A stretch of 64,000 nt of DNA, taken from the NCBI GenBank assembly GCA_902806575.1, contig CADCXD010000008.1, positions 930,001 through 994,000 on the forward strand. Direction: 5' to 3'. This DNA comes from Jackrogersella multiformis. Taxonomy: Eukaryota > Ascomycota > Sordariomycetes > Xylariales > Hypoxylaceae. The notes below the pieces were generated by a model that saw only the letters and a program-made list of their open reading frames with translations, did not search any database and had not been told where the DNA came from. The position numbers and the translations under genes were made by a program. This document shows, one piece after another, positions 24,061 to 36,577 of this stretch (position 1 is the first letter of the stretch; every line of letters begins with the position of its first letter).

Positions 24061-24770
24061 TTATGAACAGTATTCCGGAGGGCAAGGTAACCCGTAGCTG
24101 TAGACATTGTACACTCCAATAGGACAGTCGTCCGTGTCCTGAAAGAACTCGAAGGTAGTGTCATTGGACGAAGTCACTGCATCTGTGTTAGCATACTCGT
24201 CATCTTCCGCAAATTTTGGAGTTCCGACTTACTTCCAGCGACACATGTCCCAGCCGCAAAGGTGCAGGGGCCAACATCGAGTGTGTACGCGAAGCCCGGC
24301 TCCATATGAATGGGCGGAAACGGCGGGAAGATACCAGCCGTCGGTTGGTTATTGAATGTCGTGTCCGGCCCCGGACAGCTACCGGCCAAGTACCCCGTGA
24401 AGAAGAACGACCCGGCTCCATCGTAGTTGAATTCAGACGAGCTCAGCTGGTCTTGGCGAGGGAAGAGAAACTCAAGCGTGCAATTAGCGTCGGCACGGGA
24501 CTCCGGTACGTCAAAACTGAATATGGTCGAGATGTCGTTAGGCGTGATACGAGCATTGAACTGCGCGCCGAAAGCTTGATCCGGATCGCTCTGCGATACA
24601 TGAGTTATATAATGCGGGAATTCGAACTGGCCCTCCTCGAGGTAGGCCGGGCAACCGTCTCTCTTGCTACGCGTCCACTGGTGGTCTCCGAGAGGGCGCT
24701 TTGAGATGAGCTCGAAGGGCGCAGCTCTGACGATTCCCAGAGTTAAACCAAGGCATAGTAAGAAGCGCAT
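24061..24770 (-). CDS. Secreted But2 C-terminal domain protein
   Basis: Two exons: 24770-24233 and 24182-24061 (intron 24183-24232; an acceptor six bases later, at 24177, is also in frame). The product is about 219 residues and starts with a signal peptide (MRFLLCLGLTLGIVRAAP). The body matches the But2 C-terminal domain common in mould secretomes: FEFPHYITHVSQSDPDQAFG, ISTIFSFDVPES, CTLEFLFPRQDQL, and near the end FEFFQDTDDCPIGVYN. The last conserved block is encoded after the intron. The family name comes from yeast ubiquitin-related work, but secreted fungal copies have no proven function and are often suspected surface proteins or effectors. An in-frame ATG at 24812 would hide the signal peptide, so I prefer 24770. 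Confidence 0.82.
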
Positions 24771-25836
24771 TGTGATGTGTGAAGTATAACGACTATATGC
24801 AGGTGCTATCAAATATTCTATTCGAGGGGTTGATGGGATCGGATTTGTGGTTGATACATATCTTCCTTCAGGCAGATCCTAAGCTCTTATACTAGATTCA
24901 CACTCATTAAAAGAGACATACGATATACGTTAGCACGGTACCTAGGTAGGTAACAAGTTAGCCAACCTCGCTTTTAGTCCCATCCTTACCTTGATACATT
25001 ACTCCGAATACCTCCAGCATGAGCCCAGTCTCGATCATCTTCCACAAAGGGACGCTGCATTAATAGTCCATTAAATTAAAAGTATATTCGTGAGCAACAC
25101 AGCGCAAGTGTCTCATATATTTCCGACTGACCATTGGTGGTAGTAAGTGTATATGGCTTGATTAATCAAGGTTTCCACGGCAACCTCACGATAGACTCAC
25201 GGAATCCTTCCTAGAGGTTCTGTAAAGCTGCACCTATCCTGCAAGTTCTTTCAGCTCCATGCAGCCCCTGTCACACAGAAAACAGGGAGTACCCTCGTGG
25301 CCTATAAATTAGGCGAGCTTCCGGAAGAAACATGTTGTCCTCGAGCCAACGTAGTTACCCGAATGCCGTTCTCGTGTTTCTGCGCGAACAAGCCCCTGCT
25401 GTGCTATTCTGTAATCCGAGTATGCTTCTGAATCCCGCTTATGTCATGGATTGGTCAAATTCATGTCTACATGTTTATTCTAGCAAAATATCGAACTTCG
25501 AGATACATCGAAGTTCCATGTCTCTAATAGCCAAAGAAGCATATTAAAGAAGGTTAATATCCGCCTTTCCCCTTACTGGAATGGCTTTGTTACCTAACTA
25601 GCCCAGTTGTTATAGAACAATGGCATTATGTTAACAACCTGCTCACCAACGCAGACCCTTACGGACGCTATGTCTTAGCTCTATAGCAACAGACGTATTG
25701 TCAAGCAACCGTTAGGTTAGAGCGTGTTTGAGAATATATAATAGTGCCATGAGATCATACCCTGTCCTGGAGAGAATCAACAATCCCTGACATCCCAATT
25801 CCTTTACGTCCAACAGAGTACACCAATAAGATCAAA
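24771..25836. other. Intergenic, divergent promoters
   Basis: Between the But2 gene (minus) and the kinase-like gene (plus). One CCTAGGTAGG motif at about 24,940. No gene supported. Confidence 0.55.
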
Positions 25837-26586
25837 ATGCTTCCTATCATTAGCCTTCTCGGAATTCCAGCCTGCGGTAAGGGCACTATCGGCCCTAGGC
25901 TTGCCGAGCAGTTCAACCTATACTACACGTCCATCGATTTTATGCTCAAGTTGGTAGGTGGCTTCACTCCCTCAAGTCTAATAACTGTACGACAAAGCCT
26001 TTATCAGTACACCATCCACGGTGGGATTATTCCAGCCTACCTTTGTGATGAACTAGAAGAGTTGATGGATGAAACTATTGCAGATGTAATCAACTTTTGC
26101 CGCGTTATGCACGAGCCTGTACCCTTAGGTATTACTCTCCCGATTCTGCAGAAGAGACTCGAGGGAGTTAGCAAAGAAGGTAAGTACAAAGGCATCCTCT
26201 TGGACGGTTTCCCTCAACAATGGGACCAGATCAAGGCTGTCGAACATGTTTGTGGCTCGTCCTTGCCCAATCTCGCGATTCTTATTGAGTGTCCTGAGGA
26301 TTTCGCGCGGTTCCGATACTTAAAGCGCTCCAGAAACAAGAACATTGAGGCATTTGAGAAGCGGCTGGACTAATCCAAGGAGCACATGCCGCTCCTCCTC
26401 CCTGAGTTAGAACGTATCGGACTTGTCAGAACTGTCAATGACGATTCTATGACTATTGACGAGGCGTACGTCGCACTTCTTGATCGTCTCTCCCTCCACA
26501 AAACTTGGAACGATATTATCAATTCCCAGTATAAGCGTAGTTTGACAAACCACTCTTCTGACAGAAACATGCCAGCTGCTGCATAG
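25837..26586 (+). pseudogene. Adenylate kinase-like P-loop kinase with in-frame stop
   Basis: The frame opens at 25837 with the P-loop GIPACGKGTIGPRLAEQF, then LLDGFPQQWDQ and ILIECPEDFARFRYLKR, as in adenylate/UMP-CMP kinases. It hits TAA at 26371-26373 after 178 codons. The same frame continues to 26586 with clearly coding sequence (SKEHMPLLLPELERIGLVR, then NDDSMTIDEAYVALLDRL). CAA to TAA (Gln to stop) by one C-to-T change in CpA context would explain it. The truncated product keeps the P-loop and nucleoside-binding part but lacks the C-terminal helix. It could still be expressed as a short protein, or be read through; I favour a recent pseudogene. There are no introns. Confidence 0.75.
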
Positions 26587-26820
26587 TGATTTTTTGCCTT
26601 TCCTCGTAGCCTACTTCTAAATTATCTAAGCAGATAGGTTCATAATAATAGTCTAAATATGATTAATCTCTTAAAGGAGCACAAATTTGAAAGAATAGCA
26701 AGGTTCAACGTGACAAGATCAAAAGTGACATTCGATATTCTAAATAAAATGAATTCAAATCCATAAAGAACGAGTAGAGTTTACAGAATTGAAATTGTGA
26801 ACCCATGTCATCCCCTATAA

Positions 26821-28078
26821 TCAAGGGACACCCCGTCCAGCCCTCGTAGCCTTCGCCAGCTCCGACTGCGCCACGTCGTCAGCATAGCGCTTATAAATGG
26901 GTATGTAGCGCTCGTAGTCGCTAGTCGTCTTCTTGACGCTGTCACGACTCGACGCAGCGCTCAACCACTTGCGCCACCGGGCCCACGCTTCCTCGTCCGG
27001 ACCCCCCTGACCCGGCTCCGGGATACGAAGGCCGCCTTTGAATTCCTCGAATACCCAGAGGCGGACCTAAGTAGTTTTAATTAGACGTATTATCTAGGTT
27101 AAGAGGAAGAGATACGAAGATACATAGACGGAAATGAGACTCAAAACTAAGAGCATGGGGGAAGAGAAGGAGACAAGGAACCAACTCACAGCCCAAGGCA
27201 CAATAACAATATCCACCAAGCCCAGCTCCGGACCCGAGAAGAACGGCCCATGGGGATCCATCTCCCTCGCGAACTCCAGCAGATGGCCCCTGAACTCCCG
27301 CCGCAGCTCGTCGAGCCTCACCTGCCCGTCCTCGTGCTCCGACGGTTGGAACTGTAGCAGTCTGTGGAACGCGGGTATGACCCGGGACGTGACGTAGTCC
27401 GTCCAGATGCGGGCCCTCGCGCGGGCATAGTCGTCTTTGCCTACCTCCGGCAGGACTACTCACGCACGCGCGTCAGCACAATCAATGCACCCCCTCAAGC
27501 AACATACGCACACAAGCACCCAGGCTATGCAAGCAAGTTTTTCCAGGCAGGCAGGTACTCACGCCGCGGCGCGTTCTCGGGATAGTGGTCCTCGAGGAAC
27601 TCGCACAGGACGGTGCTCTCGTACAGGGCCCTGCCCGGCGCGACCTCGAGCGTGGGTACCAAGCCGCGCGGGTTGGCGCGCAGGAGCTCGGCGCCCTTGC
27701 GGTACGGGTTGACCTCGACGTACTGGTAGGGGATGCGCTTCTCCTCCAGCGCGACCCACGCCCGCTGCACGAACGGGCAGAACCAGCCCGCGAACAGCTT
27801 GAGGGGCTGCTCCGCCGAGTGCTCCTGTGGTTCGCTTGGTCAGTTTTGGTGATGGCATTGACGAGGTTTGGTACTGCTTAGTTTAGGTAGGTATGCGAGC
27901 TGTATAATATAGAAATGGAAATAATAAATAGGTAATTAAATACCCCCCCTCTCTCTGTTCTTGTACAATGTAGATAGTCATGACAATCAGACGTTGGTGG
28001 CTAAGAAATACATACGTCGACTGTTTTCTTCGCGAGACCCGTTGCGACGGGATGTAAGTCGGCATCTGGATGAGCCAT
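26821..28078 (-). CDS. Glutathione S-transferase, omega-like
   Basis: Four exons: 28078-28016, 27824-27563, 27455-27190 and 27066-26821. Introns are 191, 107 and 123 bases, and all joins are in phase. The product has 278 residues. The N-terminal thioredoxin fold carries FAGWFCPFVQRAW, with Cys37 in the CPF motif of omega-class GSTs, so thiol transferase or dehydroascorbate-type chemistry is more likely than classical conjugation. The glutathione-binding LVPTLEV and YESTVLCEFLEDHYP follow. The C-terminal helical domain includes FSGPELGLVDIVIVPW. There is no targeting signal, so it should be cytosolic. Exons 2-4 are GC-rich compared with the flanks. Confidence 0.9.
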
Positions 28079-28747
28079 GGTACCTAATTACTTCACAGTT
28101 TATAGACCCGTGGCTATGTGTATATGCTTACACAAGAAATGAGGTTTGGTTGAGTCAATTCTCTAAGGGATATAACTGTGTTATCTCCTGATCGGTTTTA
28201 TCAATGTGTTGGCAAAAGGGTTAAACTGTGCTACAGCTTCATTGATTATTAATTAGATAATATGATGGTTCCCGATTACCGGATGACGTGATAGGTAACT
28301 TGGGCATGGCGCGTCGTCATCGTCGCATTCAATTTCACTCAAAATATGCAAGACTTGCTGTTTGTCGAAGCTACATTTATTTTAACATGCAGCTTGTCTT
28401 CGACTGAGAACCGCCCGAGCATGGGTAATCCCGTATTATTTATTTCATTTACACGAAATCAAAATGGATATCAGTTCCTTATAACCTACCGCGTTGAAGC
28501 AGTGCCGCCGATGACCCAGACCCTTAGAGCTATACCAAACTCCGGAGCTCTTATGATATTTGCAACGCCTGATGAATGCATGCAATTGTCCGCTTTTGTC
28601 ATCCCGTTTTCCAGAATGAAGCCCGCCGTATTCCCACAAACTACCTAGGTAGAGAAAAGTTGAGTTGCCCCTCTTTCGCCTTCAAGTTCTATATGTTGAA
28701 CAATAACCACTCCTTAAACCTCGTCATTCATTCATACACGTGATTGT
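28079..28747. other. Intergenic, no gene seen
   Basis: Between the GST promoter and the 3' end of SHMT. Small open frames have no recognisable features. Confidence 0.55.
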
Positions 28748-30433
28748 TTAGATGCCAGCATCCATTCTCCAGCCCTCGACGGGAAGAGGGAAGGTCTGGG
28801 ACCAGGAAGAAATTTCTTTCTTAAGTGCGTCGATCTTGGTAATATTGCCGCTGGCCAGCTTGGCCCTGAAATCCTTAAGCTTGTTAGCTTCTTTAGGCAG
28901 GCCGGTCTGGATTTCCTTGGCGAGCTTGATGCTGTCGTCAATGTAGCCAGCAACACGCTCAAAATCTTGCTCCCCGAAGCCTCGCGAGGTCATGGCAGGA
29001 GTGCCGATGCGAATACCAAAGGGCGTAAGGGCAGACTTGTCACCTGGGGTGGCGTTCTTGTTGCAAGCGATGTTGATCTGTTCAAGGACAGCTTCGATAC
29101 GTGCACCATCCACAGCCTGAGGCCTCAGATCAAGCAGAACCATGTGCGAGTCAGTGCCGTCGGAGACGAGCTTGTAACCTAAGCTCTTGAACTTGTTCTC
29201 TAGCGTCTTAGCGTTTGACACAACCTTCTCCTGATATGCCTTGAATTCGGGAGTCTGAGCCTGCTTGAGGGCAACGGTGAGAGCGGTGATGGTGTGGTTG
29301 TGGGGACCACCTTGGTGGCCAGGGAAGACGGAGAAGTTAATGGCCGACTCGAGATCGTAGAGGATCTGCTTGCCAGTCTTGGGGTCGGTGCTGCGGACAC
29401 CTTTTCGGAAGAAGATCATAGCACCACGAGGGCCACGGAGAGACTTGTGGGTTGTGGTAGTGACAATGTCGGCGTGGGGGAAAGGAGACTTGATAACCTC
29501 GGCGGCAATCAGGCCTGAGATATGAGCCATGTCGACAACAAGGTAAGCTCCGACCGAATCGGCAATCTTCCTCATGCGCGCATAGTCAATCTCGCGGCAG
29601 TAAGCAGAGGTACCGGCGACGAGGACCTTAGGACGGAACAGCTGAGCGTTCTCCTCCAGCCTATCGTAGTCGATGATGCCAGTGGTGAGGTCTACTCGGT
29701 AGGGCATGGTCTCGAAGTAAGTTGAGACGGCCGAGATCCTACATGGAACCGAGTTAGTCACCGGATCTCCGAGATATCCGTACGAGCGATGCAGAAGCTT
29801 ACTTTCTAGAGGGAGTCTGGTATCCGTGACTCAAGTGACCACCGTGAGGGAGGTCCAAACCCATCAATCGACCTCCGGGTTGCATAATAGCCTGATAGAC
29901 CTGCAGGTTGGCCGGGCTACCACTGAGGCATTGGACGTTGACGCCCCATTGCTCTGGGTCGAGGTGGAAGGTCTGGAGGGCACGCCTCTGGCAAAGAAGC
30001 TCGATCTCGTCAATGTGCTGGTTTCCACCGTAGTATCGAGCACCGGGGTAACCCTCAGAGTATTTGTTGGACATGGGGGACCCTAGGGCATCGAAGACAG
30101 CACGCGAAGTGACATTTTCGGAAGCAATAAGGATAATAGACTCTCGCTGTCGTTGAATTTCCTTTTTCTGTAGTGACGATAGGTAAGCAGCTATTCGGAT
30201 ATCAATTGACTGCTGGTAAGAGAGAGACTTACCATAATCTCCGCAACCTCCGGGTCAGAGTCAAGAAGTGACCTCTCGAGCAACTAGCGGCAAGTTAGTA
30301 GGATTATTCTCGACATGGTACCTAATGTAGACATTGAAAGATGCTGAAAGACATTGAAAGACATTGAATAAGTAGCATTACTGACGTCCTTGTGCTCTTG
30401 AGAGAGAGCATAGGTGGTACCGCTGGCAGCCAT
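28748..30433 (-). CDS. SHM2: Serine hydroxymethyltransferase, cytosolic
   Basis: Four exons: 30433-30386, 30283-30233, 30167-29803 and 29738-28748, with introns of 102, 65 and 64 bases. The product has 484 residues. It converts serine and tetrahydrofolate to glycine and 5,10-methylene-tetrahydrofolate, using PLP. Seen in order: LIASENVTSRAVFDALGS, NKYSEGYPGARYYGG, the PLP-lysine motif VTTTTHKSLRGPRG with Lys near residue 253, FPGHQGGPHNHTITA, and GTPAMTSRGFGE. The short N-terminus (MAASGTTYALSQEHKD) has no mitochondrial presequence, so this is the cytosolic isozyme. The symbol follows yeast usage. Confidence 0.96.
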
Positions 30434-33372
30434 TGTGAGATGATTAGAAGGGTATTAGTCGAATTACGTGGTTATATGTGATGGTGAAAGAGAATAGCTT
30501 CAGTAGGAAAATCGATCCTGTCCTGTGAACTGAAGAGCTTTTGGAAAAAGCAGATAGAAGAGGTAGAATGGAGAACAGAGGCGGAGGGAAACGGAGGGTG
30601 AAAAGAATGAGAATAGAGTTTTCCAGTTGTCCTAATAATAATAATTTTTTTTCCTCTACTGTACTCGGGATTGGTGGATGGTGGGGTTCCAAGGTTCTTA
30701 TTAAGTAAGAAAAGTAAGAAAGCCCAGAAGTAAGAAAAGCCTGAATGATACTAATAGCGGGGTGATGACGGTCGGTAGGGTTTATTGGATCCGGAGTAAC
30801 TGACGGAGTAGCTTAGGGGTCCTAAACGTCCTACCTATTTCTATTGGTAGTATCAGGCAGGTCCCACACCGATAATCGGTGAATCAACGCTTCCATCAAG
30901 GTTCCAAGGTTCCGAATGCAGCCGCAACGGGCAAACTTATTATTTCATACATACTGTCATACATACATGTAGCTACCTAACCAATGTACCTTAAGTATCT
31001 TCATGATGGATTTCTCTGTATCAAGTAGTTTTTTAATATTCATTCATCCGAACCGAGTGGTCCTTAAAGATATTAAGACCGTTGTTTAGATATTTTATAA
31101 GGAAGGAGAAAAGTTATATTCTAACGGCTACTTAGTAGTAGCTTAAGTCGAGCTGGTCGAGGTAGATAAATTGCTTACTTCCTGAATTCCCACCCAGCCT
31201 AAAGGTACCCAGGTACACTTATCCCAAAATGGATTTAAGTGTCCGAAGACTCATTGATATCGAGATGCCGAACTTCATTTTGCTCCTTTCGTTTGAATCA
31301 TTTACAAGAGAGGCTACAGCACAGTAATCATGGCCCTCTTGCGTGATATCTAGTACCTATTCACGGTATTTAGCTATATAGTCCACGATGAGCTTAAAGA
31401 GTCTCAAGATTATTAGCTTGGTAACTTAATCTTTAACCGCCTTGCAAGTACGGATATTCAATATATTAATGATTTCCAAATATGACTAAGATTACCTAGG
31501 TATGCTCTTGATCATTATAGCTTCATCCGTTTCCTCCTTCAAACTTGGTAACTTTTTCTCGAACATCTCTACTTTTATAAAAACGAGTTAAGTTTTCCTA
31601 AATCTAGTTCACAAGAGACTTAACCTAGCAATAATTGTAAATGACACATCAAGAGATACCTTTCGATTATACCCCGGGCTGCGAGTTACCGATATTATAG
31701 TGTCTTGATTCTAATTGGCTCAAACGACCTTCAAAATTCCATAAAGAGTATGTGCCTATTCGTAGTTTAGAGCATAGTTTGAGCCTACCACGTTGAAGTG
31801 CTCATTTAGCTGCAGATCGAGGTCAATGAATGAAGGGGTCTTCAAATTGGAAATAATAATTTCTTAGCACGTCCCTAGCAACTACATGGAGATTTCCGAA
31901 TCAAGCGGGTACATGCCTCTTTGAGTAATCTCAAGTTAGTTATCAGCTATTATAGGTATTCATGCAGTCTTGAAAGCTTAGGGAGTTTTGTGTCTCTTAT
32001 TGAGACTAGAAAGGCGAATACTTTGTACTCTAACTACCTACCAGGTGGGTAGGTGTTGAACCTAACCTCCAGGGCTCTTAAAGCCCTATGCTTTGCTACT
32101 ATTAGTAAAGTATTTGGCCTTGATGATTTTATTATTATCGCAGTCCTTAATATAGTCTAGCCATACTGTAGTGCAACGTAGTTGTGTCTACCCAGGTTTA
32201 ATGATGGTGACAGAACTCACTTCGAATGGAAGAGAAGCGACACTTGTGACCCTGCGCGGTGTTGTCACCATAATATATAACTCCCCTCAAATATTTACCT
32301 ACCTAAGGTATTTAATAACCGCCTTACTCCCATAGACAGATTTCTGCAGTAGCTGCTGCTGCTGCTGTTGTATGATTATCTCTCGATTAGGAGGTGAACC
32401 TTGGGTGTATCTTTCTACAGCCACCACGGGCAATGTTGCCTCAAGAGCATATGTGCATATTACCTGTCGTGCGAGGAAACTAAGTTTCTCATGAGAAGGG
32501 ATAGTCATTTTCGCCGTCCGGAATAGTGGCGCCATGAGTGTCTCTAGGTTATCAAGTTAGTGTACTGGTCACATGCGAATGTTTTATAAAGTTCTCCTAA
32601 CAAGATTGACGATGGCTTCCCAAATAAATGATTACGTAAGTCGTGTTTCTGTGACAACCTTGGAACATTACGCATAAACGTAGGAAGCTGTCGATGTACA
32701 GTACAAAGCAGCCACTGAAACTCAGGTAACCAAGGTGTCTTCCCTTTGGCTCCGGAGCGGATTAATCAAACGACACGAAACTCTATTGGATAAATCTTAC
32801 CACCTTAGGTGGCGTTGAGCTTGTACCTGCTTGTGTCATCAGCGGTTGCTGCCTCAAGAATTCCGTTGCCTGGAACAAACAGACCCACATAAGCATATCT
32901 ACCTGCGTCATTGGGCAGACTATGTTCATTTTAGGCAAGGTGAACTCGTCACAGGAAACAGCGCAACACGGATGTACTGTACATTCCAAGTTGTATATCG
33001 TGCACGAGACCAGCAAGTCCCCACTTTACCATTAGAGCAAGTGTCTGCATGCGCTATCACCTACCTGGGTCCCACATTTAACCCCCTAGCACTTGTCTCT
33101 GATTGATCGGAGGAGAGCTCGGCTCGTTATCTCCCAGTCCCTAAACAACATCATCGGCCATTCCTCTTCTTCCTTATTACCTACATCCTAATTCCTACAA
33201 CCTACATCAATCCATCATCATCATCATCATCCACCATCATCCATCGGTTTTCTCTCTATCTCGAGGATTAGAGAATCTAAAATCATTGGATCACTATTTT
33301 CCTTCCCCATCCGTTTCATCAAGTGTACTTTCATTTAATTCATCCGTCGTCACCTATTCGGAGTCGCCCATC
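30434..33372. other. Large intergenic gap, AT-rich
   Basis: Nearly 3 kb without a supported gene. The SHMT leader occupies the first few hundred bases and the protease leader the last 200, including a (CAT)n tract near 33,206-33,243. A 78-codon minus frame at 32,299-32,535 has a Gln run encoded by a CTG/CAG tract and no recognisable domain. CCTAGGTA motifs are sparse here. Confidence 0.5.
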
Positions 33373-34689
33373 ATGAAGGGAGCTCTCCTTACCGCAGCTG
33401 TGCTGCTTGGCTCCGCTCAGGCCGGAGTCCACAAGATGAAGCTTAAGAAGATTCCTCTTTCGGAGCAACTGGTTAGTATTGGTTTTGATCAACTGATGCG
33501 ACTTGGTACTGACTGGTTCTTCCCAATAGGAAAACATCCCGATCGAGTCCCAAATGCGAGGGCTAAGCCAGAAGTACATGGGCCCCCGACCTGAGACTCA
33601 TTCCCAGGCTGTTTTCCAAGACACATCTATGCACGTCGATACAGATCACCCGGTTCCCATCTCTAACTTCATGAACGCCCAATGTATGTATTTCCGAGGC
33701 TTCCAAACTGCGAGAATTGCAGAAGTTCATTCACTGATAAGTTGATACTAGACTTCTCTGAGATCAGCATCGGAACACCGGCTCAGGACTTCAAAGTCAT
33801 CCTTGATACCGGAAGCTCTAATCTATGGGTTCCATCCTCATCTTGCGGCAGTATCGCATGCTATCTCCACTCCAAGTACGACTCGTCGTCTTCCTCGACA
33901 TTCAAGAAGAACGGCACCGAGTTCGAGATTCGCTACGGATCCGGTAGCTTGAGTGGCTTCGTATCTCAGGATAGCATGACTATCGGCGACCTCACCATTA
34001 AAAACCAGGACTTCGCCGAGGCCACCAGCGAGCCCGGTCTAGCTTTCGCCTTCGGCCGATTCGATGGCATTCTCGGATTGGGTTTCGACCGTCTTTCCGT
34101 CAATGGTATCGTGCCCCCGTTCTACCAGATGGTCAACCAGAAGTTGATCGATGATGCTGTCTTCGCTTTCTACCTCAGCGGTGAGGGAGGTGAAGACTCT
34201 GAGGTAGTTTTCGGTGGTATCGACAAGGACCATTACACGGGCAAGATTACGGAACTCCCCCTGCGCCGCAAGGCCTACTGGGAGGTCGACTTCGACTCAA
34301 TCTCGTTTGGTGACGAGACTGCCGAGCTCGAGAACACTGGTGTCATACTTGACACCGGCACTTCTTTGATCGCTCTCCCTAGCGACCTTGCTGAGCTACT
34401 CAACAAGGAGATTGGCGCCAAGAAGAGTTTCAATGGCCAGTACACAGTGGAGTGCTCTGTTCGCGACTCGCTTCCTGATATCAGCTTCAAGCTAGCCGGC
34501 TACGACTTCGCTATCGGACCTTATGACTACATCCTCGAAGTTCAGGGCAGCTGCATCTCGACCTTCATGGGAATGGACTTCCCCGCCCCGGTTGGTCCTC
34601 TTGCTATCCTTGGTGATGCGTTCCTCCGAAGATGGTACTCCATCTATGACCTCGGCAAGGGTACCGTCGGTCTGGCTCAGGCTAAATAG
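33373..34689 (+). CDS. pep4: Vacuolar aspartic protease (proteinase A type)
   Basis: Three exons: 33373-33471, 33530-33683 and 33752-34689, with introns of 58 and 68 bases (donors GTTAGT and GTATGT). The product has 396 residues, the family's usual length. It has a signal peptide (MKGALLTAAVLLGSAQAG), a propeptide with KMKLKKIPLSEQL and the junction ending HPVPISNFMNAQY, and two catalytic motifs: ILDTGSSNLW (Asp103) and ILDTGTSLIA (Asp285). The flap tyrosine lies in FEIRYGSGSLSGF. A cysteine pair surrounds SCGSIAC, and a C-terminal GDAFLRRWYSIYDL block closes it. It should be sorted through the ER to the vacuole and activate other vacuolar hydrolases. Starts at the first ATG before the signal sequence; the upstream in-frame ATG at 33286 would bury it. 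Confidence 0.95.
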
Positions 34690-36577
34690 GTGAAGCCTAG
34701 TGGGACCTTGGGAGAAGATCTATGAATGGCCTGTGAGGCTGGTGATGAGATTGCGATGCAACATGGGAATTGGACCGGTTCGATCATAACTTGAGGGCGA
34801 TGACGCGTTCGAGTGCATTTTCAATTGACCCTCACGTGTAGTGTCGCTTTTTTTCCTTTTTGGGTATTCCATTCGAAACTTGTTAGTGGCTGAGCATGAA
34901 GAGACTTAAGTCTGCTGTAAACTATCCTACGACACGTATTAGTTTAGCATCGTACAACTTTGGTATTTCTCAAGGAAATCACGTCAATGCTGCCGTAAAT
35001 TCTTCGTCTTATTGTAGTTCGAGTGAAGTTGCTAAACAGGAGGGCACTCTCCGGGCGCCACAATACCCCGAATTTTATAACCTCAGCCTTTATAAGTTAT
35101 TAACGATTACTACTTACCTACTTCTAAATAGCTTCATGTTTAAATCTTTAGTAGTTTAAGTGAAGTTCCTAAATACGTCTATTACAGCTATTAGAGGTAT
35201 GCGAGTCTAGTGTGCCTGTCGCTTGTCGCTTGCTGGAGCTGCTTATTATCCATACTTCATGATGATCTATGTAGGTATTGAGTGCTATCAGGTTCTTATA
35301 CCTACCTACCTACCTAGTACCTATCTCAGAGATCGTGGAGATTCCGATCTAAGCTAACTTGAAAGTAATTCTATCTATCTGTACAATTTAACGCAAATAT
35401 TGACATTTAATTCAATCGGATCTATTATACCGTAAATATCTATTTGTTTGAATGTATTACCTTTAATAAGTAGGAAATCGTCAATCAAGTTGATATAAGC
35501 TTGTGATCGTTATGCTGTTGTGGTTCATCGATGAGAGAATACCTAGGTACTTAGATACTTAGATACATGCCTATGTTGGCGAAGGAAATTGACTTGGTTG
35601 AGAACTTGAAAATCACGTGTTAAGGACAAAATGGTGGGTCATGGTAGTAAAGCTAGACCTAACAACGATTAGCACAGTCGCTAGCGTCAAGCCATCATTT
35701 GTGGGCAAGTCAAGACGCAGGAATTTCATCCATTTTCGTCGCTTCTCTCCCTCTCACAATACTGGGTACATCGTACAAGGACATTGCACTGTATGGAATG
35801 AATGCAGTTTTTTTTTCTACTTCGACACGACGAAACTTTGCCAGTAAAATACCGCCCTTATCCTCCAACGAAATCGTTCCTAGACGGTTTTAGATTATCT
35901 CATGGTTCCCCGTAGTGGGCTTGGGTGGATTTACTTTTTTATTGTTTTTATAATATTTTAGTTCTTACGTTTCTTCTACCTATTGATTGCTTGGATGGGT
36001 GCATCTTACTCATTTCTTCCCGCCCTTGCAACATTAAACGTTGAAGTTTTTTTGTGGTTCGCCTGGCACCTTGCACTAGTAGGAAAGTGCTTGGAAAGTG
36101 GTTAGGTACCTAGGTAGATACCTCCCTGTCCTTAAGGTACCTAGATACTTCGTACTACGTACATACTTTGCTTACCTCCTAGGGTAGTTCCTACACTAGT
36201 CCCAAGTCCCAAGTCCCTACTTGTCTGCCTGTTAAAGCGTACAGTGGCAGTTTCTAGTGCTTGGTCTTGCGCGGTTCTTTCCCTGGAAGAGGCTCTGGCT
36301 CTGGCTCTGGAACCTTAAGAAAAAAAGAGACTCTAGAGTGGAAGAGGGTCGCGGTCGCACCAACAAGCAACAAGCAATAAGCAGTAGGCAGTAAGCATCG
36401 ACAAAAATCTCAAGTCCCGTCCTTTTTCAATCGCGACCGACTGGCCGTGCAGCGCAGCGCGACGGGAGCCGCCAATTTCTTAGCAACCATCGCCATCGAT
36501 CACAACCACCTAAGTTTGTCAGTTAGAGGACAACAACAATAACAATTAAAATAAACTCGGACAAGACAAAAATAAAA
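34690..36577. other. Intergenic, no gene seen
   Basis: Holds the protease 3' UTR, CCTAGGTA motifs near 35,300, 35,540 and 36,103, and the leader of the next gene (about 36.3-36.57 kb) with CA/AAC-rich sequence. No other gene supported. Confidence 0.55.

Noticed and set aside
7802..28078. Secondary-metabolite gene cluster (transporters, tyrosinase, GST)
   Set aside because: No polyketide synthase, NRPS, terpene cyclase, P450 or pathway regulator; spacing is wide and the tyrosinase is broken.
32299..32535. 78-residue minus-strand protein
   Set aside because: Gln run from a CAG tract, no domain, no clear promoter or splice context.
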